DNA of 8,058 nucleotides from a bacterium (GTDB lineage Bacteria > Planctomycetota > JACOTG01 > JAUIME01). The notes under the pieces are model-generated. The model ran no database searches, was not told the origin of the DNA, and saw only the letters and a list, made by a program, of their open reading frames with translations. The stretch covers positions 1-8,058 of the forward strand of contig JAUIME010000214.1 in the NCBI GenBank assembly GCA_030433195.1, given 5' to 3'. The translations under genes and the position numbers were made by a program. Positions 1 through 4,486 of the stretch are shown piece by piece. How positions within the stretch are numbered: the first letter of the stretch is position 1; each line of letters begins with the position of its first letter.

Positions 1-242
1 ACCAAGGTCTGTACTACTACTACTTCACGGCCGCGAAGGCGCTCGACATGCTCGGCAAGGAGACGATCGTCGACGGCGACGGCGTACCGCGGCGATGGCG
101 CGAAGAGCTCGCACGCAAGCTGCTCTCGCTCCAGAAGGAAGACGGCTCGTGGGTCAACGAGGTCAACGGGCGCTGGTGGGAAGGCGAGCCGCTCATCGCC
201 ACGTGCTACGCGCTGCTGGCGCTCGAGCTCTGCTACCCGTAA
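1..242 (+). CDS. C-terminal end of a squalene-cyclase/prenyltransferase-repeat (QW-repeat) protein, 5' truncated
   Basis: Only the last 79 residues are present; the first complete codon is at position 3 and TAA is at 240-242. The visible part is an alpha-helical repeat of the terpene-cyclase/prenyltransferase alpha-alpha barrel type. It has an aromatic helix start (GLYYYYFTAAKALDML), then LARKLLSLQKEDGSW, which fits the QW motif (Q-x(2-5)-G-x-W). A final helix with ATCYALLALELC follows a WWEGEPL stretch. Family knowledge: such repeats occur in squalene-hopene cyclases and also in non-enzymatic barrel proteins of Planctomycetota. The catalytic DxDD region of a true cyclase, if any, would lie upstream of the window, so enzymatic activity cannot be judged. 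The next gene starts 6 nt after the stop, so the two are probably one transcription unit. The repeat family is fairly sure; the function is unknown. Confidence 0.75.
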   Translation, partial: QGLYYYYFTAAKALDMLGKETIVDGDGVPRRWREELARKLLSLQKEDGSWVNEVNGRWWEGEPLIATCYALLALELCYP

Positions 243-248
243 CGATCG

Positions 249-1178
249 ATGACGTCCGAGTCCGGAGCGATCCCCGCGGGGGATGCACGCGCTCCCCGCG
301 GTGACGCGGGGGGCGGCGGCCGAAGCGGGGGACGGGGGGCGCCTCCCGCTTCGAGCGAACGTACGGTAACGAGAGACGCGCGGCCGCGAGCCTGGCGGGC
401 GGTGCTGATTCCGGTGGCGCTCTTCGTCGTGGGCGTCGCGTTCGTGGCGCCGGCGCGAGGCGGCGACGTGAGTGCATGGTTCCCGGTCGTCTTCCTGCAA
501 GCCGTGTTCGCCGCGGTTTGGGTGCCGAGCCTCGCCGTTCTCGCCGACGACCATCGTCGAGCGCACGCCGCGGGCGCGCTCGACGGTCCGATCCCCGATG
601 CCGTCCGTGTCGGTGGCGCGCCGTGGCGGCAACGCGCCGCCGCGGTTCTGGCGGAGTGGGACGCGGCCCCCTGGCCGTGGTTCGCGTGGCTCGCGTTCTT
701 CGCGGCGTTCGCGGCGGCCGGCTCCTTCATCGTCGAGGGCGGTGAGGGGTGGATCCTCGGGCAAGCCGTCCTGGCGGGCGGTTCGGCCGTCCTGTTCGGT
801 TGGACCCGCGCGATTGCGGGGGTCTCGCGGCGGCCGGGGTTCGCGCAGGTGCTTGTCACGCTCTTCGGCGTCGCGTGTGTTTCGACGCCGTACTGGTGCA
901 ACGGGATTCTCGAGCATCCGAGCGCTGCGGCGCATCGAGGCGACCTGATCGCGCTCACGCTCGGCATGAATCCGCTCGCGGCGGTGGCGGACGCATTCGC
1001 ACACGACTGGTTGCGCAACGGGGCGATCTACGGACGCAGCGTGATCGGTCCGTACTATCCGTTCGAGTATCCGCGCGCCGTGCCTTGGCTGATCGGTGCG
1101 AGCGGCATCGGGATCGTCGGGCTGGCCGTGGCCGGGTCGTCGCGGTTCGTGCGGCGCGCACGCGAGGCGAGCACGTGA
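249..1178 (+). CDS. Polytopic inner-membrane protein of unknown function
   Basis: This is a 309-residue protein that I do not recognise. Residues 1-48 are a Gly/Ala/Arg/Ser-rich, probably disordered cytoplasmic tail. Hydrophobic segments that look like membrane helices lie at about 50-68, 76-99, 142-162, 168-188, 198-218 and 278-297. A weaker one at about 232-251 contains LGMNPLAAVADAF. A loop at 100-140 is charged, and residues 253-277 form an aromatic, Pro/Tyr-rich loop (GPYYPFEYPRAVPW). The LGMNP stretch faintly recalls the NP motif of ABC-2-type permeases, but no ATPase gene is visible and I do not claim that family. The ATG lies 6 nt after the preceding stop and has no clear Shine-Dalgarno, which suggests translational coupling to the QW-repeat gene. 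A later start inside the low-complexity tail is possible. High-GC reading frame and hydrophobic pattern support a real gene. Confidence 0.72.
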   Translation: MTSESGAIPAGDARAPRGDAGGGGRSGGRGAPPASSERTVTRDARPRAWRAVLIPVALFVVGVAFVAPARGGDVSAWFPVVFLQAVFAAVWVPSLAVLADDHRRAHAAGALDGPIPDAVRVGGAPWRQRAAAVLAEWDAAPWPWFAWLAFFAAFAAAGSFIVEGGEGWILGQAVLAGGSAVLFGWTRAIAGVSRRPGFAQVLVTLFGVACVSTPYWCNGILEHPSAAAHRGDLIALTLGMNPLAAVADAFAHDWLRNGAIYGRSVIGPYYPFEYPRAVPWLIGASGIGIVGLAVAGSSRFVRRAREAST

Positions 1179-1179
1179 C

Positions 1180-1207
1180 CCGAGCGTCGTTCCCGCGTCG
1201 GTATTTT
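1180..1207 (+). terminator. Probable intrinsic terminator after the membrane-protein gene
   Basis: Starting 2 nt after the TGA, CCGAGCG (1180-1186) pairs with CGCgTCGG (1194-1201), giving 7 base pairs with one bulged G and a 7-nt loop. TATTTT (1202-1207) follows at once. A GC-rich hairpin plus T-run at this place fits Rho-independent termination. The T-run is short and interrupted by one A, so strength is uncertain. Confidence 0.45.
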
Positions 1208-1211
1208 GGGT

Positions 1212-1241
1212 TTGACAGCCTAGGGGTCAGGTCGTAAGAAT
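1212..1241 (+). promoter_or_regulatory. Sigma70-like promoter for the NIL-domain gene
   Basis: A perfect -35 TTGACA (1212-1217) is followed after 17 nt by TAAGAA (1235-1240), or after 18 nt by AAGAAT (1236-1241), the latter matching TATAAT at 4 of 6 positions. The patch is clearly richer in A+T than its surroundings. It lies between a probable terminator and the next gene, as expected for a new transcription unit. Transcription would start near 1247-1250, leaving a leader of about 35 nt before the ATG at 1284. The same bases also resemble a repetitive-element motif (see findings), so the match could be fortuitous. Confidence 0.5.
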
Positions 1242-1271
1242 TTGTCGTTTCAGCGGGTTGCGTTAGGTCCT

Positions 1272-1278
1272 GGAGAAG
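1272..1278 (+). promoter_or_regulatory. Shine-Dalgarno of the NIL-domain gene (decides start at 1284)
   Basis: GGAGAAG lies 5 nt before the ATG at 1284. It favours this start over an in-frame upstream alternative at 1242, which would add 14 residues without domain similarity and would overlap the predicted transcription start. Confidence 0.7.
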
Positions 1279-1283
1279 TCGCC

Positions 1284-1526
1284 ATGAGCGAAGCGTCGGA
1301 AACGCGGAAGATCTTCCTGCAAATCCCGAAGGATCTGATTCAAGAGCCGATCATCCACACGCTCGGGCGTCGTTTCGACGTCGTCCCGAACATCCGCGCC
1401 GGAAGCATCACCGAGACGCACGCGCGGATTGCACTCGAGGTTACGGGTTCGAAGGAAGAGGTTTCCAAGGCCGTCGAGTACATCGAGAGCCTCGGGGTCG
1501 CCATCGAGCCGGTTCAGGACGACTGA
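1284..1526 (+). CDS. Stand-alone NIL-domain protein (methionine-sensing-type ferredoxin-like fold)
   Basis: This 80-residue protein consists of one NIL domain with almost nothing added. The core is a beta strand (RKIFLQIP), a helix region with PIIHTLGRRF, a strand pair around VVPNIRAGSI and HARIALEVTGS, a helix (KEEVSKAVEYIESL), and a last strand (VAIEPV). This is the beta-alpha-beta-beta-alpha-beta order of the family. Family knowledge: NIL domains form the C-terminal regulatory domain of the methionine importer ATPase MetN, where they bind methionine. They also occur alone or fused to ferredoxin domains in sulfur-amino-acid contexts. Here no transporter or ferredoxin gene is adjacent; the agmatinase gene follows after 79 nt and may share the transcript. 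A role as a small amino-acid-binding regulator is inference. The start is fixed by GGAGAAG 5 nt upstream. Confidence 0.82.
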   Translation: MSEASETRKIFLQIPKDLIQEPIIHTLGRRFDVVPNIRAGSITETHARIALEVTGSKEEVSKAVEYIESLGVAIEPVQDD

Positions 1527-1605
1527 GGAGTTTCCCCGCGCCGGCGACGCACGGGCGATCGTCGTTCTTCGCGCCACCCACCGATCACGCCACGGCGAGA
1601 GTTGC

Positions 1606-2508
1606 ATGACGTTCGATTTCGAGGAACCCCCGGCACCCTTCCTGGGCGAAGAAGGCGAGACCGAGAGCGGGGACGCTCCGCGTTTCGAGGTCCTTCCCGT
1701 CGCGTACGAGGCGACGGTGAGCTACGGCGCCGGCACGTCGGACGGCCCGGCGGCACTGCTGCGGGCCTCCGAGAACCTCGAGCTCTACGACGAGGAACTG
1801 CGCGCCGAGACGTGGCGTTGCGGTATCCACACGCATCCGATCGTCCGTTCGGGTGCGCCTCCCGAGGAGTTCCTGCCCGAGCTGCACGACGTCTACGCGA
1901 AGTGCGCGGCGACCGGTCGCGTCGTGACGATGCTCGGGGGCGAGCACTCGGTGACGCTCGCCGCCGTGCGTGCGTGCCATGCCGAGCACTCCGACCTGTC
2001 GGTTCTGCAGATCGATGCGCACGCCGATCTTCGCGAGTCGTACGCGGGGTCCGAACTGAGTCATGCGTGTGTCATGCGGCGCATCGTGGAGTTCGCGCCC
2101 TGCGTGCAGGTCGGGATCCGCAGTCTCTCGGCACCCGAGGCGCCGCTCATCGACGCGGGGCAGAGCCCCGAGGGCTCGGCGATCCGCACGCATTGGATGC
2201 ACGAAGGTTGGCCCGCAGATCTCGCGGATCGAGTCGTCGAGAGCCTTTCGCCGCATGTCTACATCACGTTCGATCTCGACGCGTTCGATCCGTCGCTGCT
2301 GCCCGCCACGGGAACTCCGGAGCCGGGCGGCCTGAATTGGCCGCAGGCGACGGGCCTGCTGCGTGAAGTCTTCGCGCGCCGCAACGTCGTCGGCTTCGAC
2401 ATCGTCGAACTCGCTCCACGCGAGGGCGATCACGCGAGTGACTTCGTCGCCGCGAAGCTCCTGTATCGCATGATGGGCTACAAGGCGCGTCAGGCGGGCT
2501 GGATCTGA
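1606..2508 (+). CDS. speB: Agmatinase / arginase-family ureohydrolase
   Basis: This 300-residue protein is the usual length for agmatinase, which hydrolyses agmatine to putrescine and urea in the cytoplasm with a binuclear Mn centre. All metal ligands are visible with family spacing: His114 in GGEHSVT, Asp137, His139 and Asp141 in DAHADLR, and Asp223 and Asp225 in TFDLDAFDP. Glu268 in FDIVELAP matches the conserved Glu of the arginase active site. ELSHACVMRR (about 150-160) and TGTPEPGGLNW after the second metal motif are typical of agmatinase rather than arginase or formimidoglutamase. The N-terminal AYEATVSYGAGTSDGP is the usual substrate-loop region. The ATG at 1606 has only a weak purine run (GAGAG) upstream. 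Extending upstream would enter the NIL gene in another frame, so this start is preferred. The gene may be co-transcribed with the NIL gene. Its stop is 19 nt from the end of a convergent gene. Confidence 0.88.
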   Translation: MTFDFEEPPAPFLGEEGETESGDAPRFEVLPVAYEATVSYGAGTSDGPAALLRASENLELYDEELRAETWRCGIHTHPIVRSGAPPEEFLPELHDVYAKCAATGRVVTMLGGEHSVTLAAVRACHAEHSDLSVLQIDAHADLRESYAGSELSHACVMRRIVEFAPCVQVGIRSLSAPEAPLIDAGQSPEGSAIRTHWMHEGWPADLADRVVESLSPHVYITFDLDAFDPSLLPATGTPEPGGLNWPQATGLLREVFARRNVVGFDIVELAPREGDHASDFVAAKLLYRMMGYKARQAGWI

Positions 2509-2527
2509 AAGACGCGACGCCGTCCCG

Positions 2528-3358
2528 CTACTCGAACGTCGCTTCGTTGTCGCCCCACCACTGGAACCAGCGTGCGATCGAGTTGTTGCGCTGCTTGACG
2601 TAGCGTGGCGTCGTCTCTTCTTGCGGGACGAATCCGATCGCTTCGTTCTCGGGCGGACGCACCATCTCGAACAGGGTCCGGTGGATGACGTTGGCGATGA
2701 GGATGTGGTCTTCGTTGTCCATCTCGAGACCGACGAAACGGTTCAAGAGGCGGGGGACGGCCGGCTTGCGCATCCGGATGAGTTCGTCGCGCGCGTCGTC
2801 GGAGGTGCGTAGGTCGTCGCTCTGCACGAGCTGCTCGACGAGCTTGTCGATACGCTCGCGCTCGGATTCGGACGTCGATTCGAGGTGTCCGATATTGCGC
2901 ACCTCGTAGCGGTTGCGCTCGCGGCGCTTGCGCTCTTTCTCGCGCTCTTCCTCCGCGGCTCGCTCTTCGGCTTCTTTTCGGGCCTCTTCGAGCGCCATCA
3001 CCTGGTCGACGGGGTCCATCACGGAGCCGTCGGCGACCGGGGTCCCGGGATCGATCGGTTGCGATTCGATCGCGGCGAGCTGCTCCTGGATGCGCTCCTC
3101 ACGCTGCTTGTTGCGCATCGTCACGAAGAGCACGATGGCGATCACCAGCAGCACGATCGACGAGATGATGATCGGCGCCGGGTTCGTCTTCTTCGGCCGG
3201 TAGCGCGGGGCTTCCGGCTCGGCTTCGCGACGGCGCTGGGCGCTGCGACTCGAGGATCGTGAACCGCCCGACGAAGCACGCGAACCACCTGCGGCTCGCG
3301 AGCTGCCGGGAGAGCTCGTTCGACGACGCTGGGAACTGCCTCGACCACGCGTGCTCAA
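2528..3358 (-). CDS. Single-pass membrane protein with Ser/Arg-rich N-terminus, charged stalk and C-terminal domain; function unknown
   Basis: This 276-residue protein starts with TTG at 3358-3356, chosen because a perfect AGGAGG lies 5 nt upstream; no ATG or GTG fits as well. Residues 2-52 are Ser/Arg/Gly-rich and low in complexity. Residues 62-81 (from PIIISSIV to LFVTM) form one clear membrane helix flanked by KK and RNK. About 84-155 is highly charged, with a long Glu/Arg/Lys run (about 124-145) that is probably a helix or coiled coil. The C-terminal ~110 residues look globular and helical, with RKPAVPRLLNRF resembling a single HEAT-like repeat and a Trp-rich end (ARWFQWWGDNEATF). By the positive-inside pattern the basic tail would be cytoplasmic and the C-terminal domain outside. 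I do not recognise the family. It lies 94 nt downstream of the deacetylase gene on the same strand and may be co-transcribed. Confidence 0.75.
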   Translation of the reverse strand: MSTRGRGSSQRRRTSSPGSSRAAGGSRASSGGSRSSSRSAQRRREAEPEAPRYRPKKTNPAPIIISSIVLLVIAIVLFVTMRNKQREERIQEQLAAIESQPIDPGTPVADGSVMDPVDQVMALEEARKEAEERAAEEEREKERKRRERNRYEVRNIGHLESTSESERERIDKLVEQLVQSDDLRTSDDARDELIRMRKPAVPRLLNRFVGLEMDNEDHILIANVIHRTLFEMVRPPENEAIGFVPQEETTPRYVKQRNNSIARWFQWWGDNEATFE

Positions 3359-3363
3359 GCTGA

Positions 3364-3369
3364 CCTCCT
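3364..3369 (-). promoter_or_regulatory. Perfect Shine-Dalgarno AGGAGG deciding a TTG start
   Basis: On the minus strand AGGAGG (plus-strand CCTCCT) is followed by TCAGC and then TTG at 3358. The 5-nt spacing is near ideal. Without this TTG the frame would run far upstream through the deacetylase gene in the wrong frame. Confidence 0.75.
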
Positions 3370-3387
3370 GGGACGGGATTGCGGCTC

Positions 3388-3410
3388 TCTTCGCGACTGC
3401 GGCGCGAAGA
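3388..3410 (-). other. Perfect 8-bp hairpin between the two minus-strand genes
   Basis: TCTTCGCG (3388-3395) and CGCGAAGA (3403-3410) form a perfect inverted repeat with a 7-nt loop in the 94-nt gap between the deacetylase stop and the TTG-start gene. No T-run follows on the minus strand, so it is not a classic intrinsic terminator. It could be an mRNA-processing or stability hairpin, a Rho-type attenuator, or chance in GC-rich DNA. Confidence 0.3.
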
Positions 3411-3452
3411 CGGGATCGCGCGGCGCCATCGTAGGGGGAAGCGACGAACGCG

Positions 3453-4382
3453 TCAAGGCGCTGCCGAGCCTGCGAGGAACGCTTCGATGCACCTCGGCAG
3501 ATCGTCGAGGTGGTACCCGCCTTCGAGGGTCGCCATCCATAGACCCGAGGTGAAGGCGCGTGCCCACTCCGCGAGTCGCGTTCCGATGAGCGCGAAGTCG
3601 TCGACGTCGACCGCGAGTTGGGCGAGCGGGTCGTGCCGGTACGCGTCGAACCCGGCGGAGACGAGCAGCATGTCGGGGGCGAATCGCTCGATCGCCGGCG
3701 CAGCTTCGCGTTCGAGCGCTTCGAGGAGCTCGGGGCCCGTGGTGCCGGCCTCGAGCGGAATGTTGAGCGTGAAGCCCTCGCCCGCACCGCGTCCGCGGTC
3801 TTCGGCCGCGCCGGTCCCGGGATAGAGCGGATGCTGGTGGCTCGACACGAAGAGCACGCTCGGGTCGTCGTAGAAGATCGCCTCGGTGCCGTTGCCGTGA
3901 TGCACGTCGAAGTCGACGATCGCGATCTTCTCGCGTCCGCGACTCTGCGCGTGGCGTGCGGCGACGGCGACGTTGTTGAACAAGCAGAAGCCCATCGCGC
4001 GGTCGGCGAGCGCGTGATGCCCTGGCGGGCGCACGAGCGCGAACGGCAGGGGGCCCGGCTCGTCGAGGGCGAGGTCGACCGCGGTCAGGCAGGCGCCGGC
4101 GCCCGCCGTCGCCGCTTCGAACGATGCGGAACTCGCGACCGTATCGGCGTCGAGGCGACCCCCGCCATCGGCAGCGAGCGAGCGTACGCGCTCGACATGC
4201 GCGGCCGGGTGGACGCGCTCGAGATCGGCGAGCGTCGCCCGTCGCGCCTCGTGCCAAGTCACCTCGGTGCGGCAGGCTGGATCTCGCAACCAGGCCTCGG
4301 CGCGTCGCACGCGCTCCGCGCACTCGGGATGCTCGCCGGTATCGTGCTCGAGGCACACGCGATCGTAGACGACTCGGGTCAT
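3453..4382 (-). CDS. Histone-deacetylase-superfamily Zn-dependent amidohydrolase (class II/AcuC-like)
   Basis: This 309-residue protein covers one whole deacetylase domain, which hydrolyses acetyl-lysine or similar acylamides with a catalytic Zn. Visible in order: TGEHPECAERV at 15-25 (the family GHPE..ER motif), RPPGHHA at 118-124 with the catalytic pair His122/His123, MGFCLFNNVAVAA at 130-142, VDFDVHHGNGT at 156-166 with Zn ligands Asp159 and His161, SAGFDAYRHDPL at 242-253 with Zn ligand Asp246, and LEGGYH at 286-291 with catalytic Tyr290. All key residues are present. The MGFC.FNN form points to the class II-like bacterial group rather than acetylpolyamine amidohydrolases. Leu253 sits where HDAC10 has its polyamine-gatekeeper Glu. 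The ATG at 4382 is chosen because MTRVVYD begins the conserved fold; an ATG at 4397 would add five residues. Neither has a clear Shine-Dalgarno. The substrate is unknown. Confidence 0.87.
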   Translation of the reverse strand: MTRVVYDRVCLEHDTGEHPECAERVRRAEAWLRDPACRTEVTWHEARRATLADLERVHPAAHVERVRSLAADGGGRLDADTVASSASFEAATAGAGACLTAVDLALDEPGPLPFALVRPPGHHALADRAMGFCLFNNVAVAARHAQSRGREKIAIVDFDVHHGNGTEAIFYDDPSVLFVSSHQHPLYPGTGAAEDRGRGAGEGFTLNIPLEAGTTGPELLEALEREAAPAIERFAPDMLLVSAGFDAYRHDPLAQLAVDVDDFALIGTRLAEWARAFTSGLWMATLEGGYHLDDLPRCIEAFLAGSAAP

Positions 4383-4387
4383 GCCGA

Positions 4388-4393
4388 AATCTA
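4388..4393 (-). promoter_or_regulatory. Possible -10 element just before the deacetylase start
   Basis: On the minus strand TAGATT (TAnnnT type) ends 5 nt before the ATG at 4382, and no Shine-Dalgarno separates them. This could give a leaderless or near-leaderless transcript, but no matching -35 is visible 17 nt upstream. The site lies within the 104-nt divergent gap to uvrB. Confidence 0.22.
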
Positions 4394-4451
4394 GCATCCG
4401 CCGGAGGCGACCCACCACCTCGGGGGATCGAATCGCGGCGCACCGCTCGTG

Positions 4452-4480
4452 TTGTCGCCGTACGGTCCGGTTGGTACCGT
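4452..4480 (+). promoter_or_regulatory. Putative uvrB promoter placing transcription start at or next to the ATG
   Basis: TTGTCG (4452-4457, 4 of 6 matches to TTGACA), a 17-nt spacer and TACCGT (4475-4480, TAnnnT) form a plausible sigma70-type promoter. The -10 ends 6 nt before the uvrB ATG at 4487, so transcription would begin at about the start codon. This fits the absence of a Shine-Dalgarno sequence. Confidence 0.35.
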
Positions 4481-4486
4481 CCAACC
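4469..4486. repeat. Perfect 6-bp inverted repeat abutting the uvrB start codon
   Basis: GGTTGG (4469-4474) and CCAACC (4481-4486) are exact inverted repeats around TACCGT and end at the base before the uvrB ATG. The near-direct repeats TACGGTCC (4461-4468) and TACCGTCC (4475-4482), spaced 14 nt start to start, and the palindrome CCGTACGG (4458-4465) overlap it. Such symmetry across a putative -10 region suggests an operator for a dimeric repressor, for example a damage-response regulator, but it matches no LexA box that I know. Confidence 0.4.

Noticed and set aside
233..1018. A 261-codon minus-strand open frame opposite the membrane protein
   Set aside because: The Ala/Pro/Arg/Thr-rich composition has no motifs, and the plus-strand frame has coherent membrane helices.
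1585..2433. A 282-codon minus-strand open frame opposite agmatinase
   Set aside because: The plus strand encodes every agmatinase metal ligand; the antisense frame is a shadow.
2509..2527. Possible bidirectional terminator between the convergent genes
   Set aside because: Only a weak 4-bp GACG/CGTC pairing is present and there is no T-run in either direction.
3359..3787. An upstream extension of the minus-strand TTG-start gene to an ATG at 3787
   Set aside because: It would overlap the deacetylase in another frame with Ser/Arg-rich noise; the AGGAGG-TTG start explains the gene.
4124..4486. An in-frame upstream extension of uvrB by about 120 codons
   Set aside because: The extension is Arg-rich, lies antisense to the deacetylase coding region, and precedes the family's natural N-terminus.
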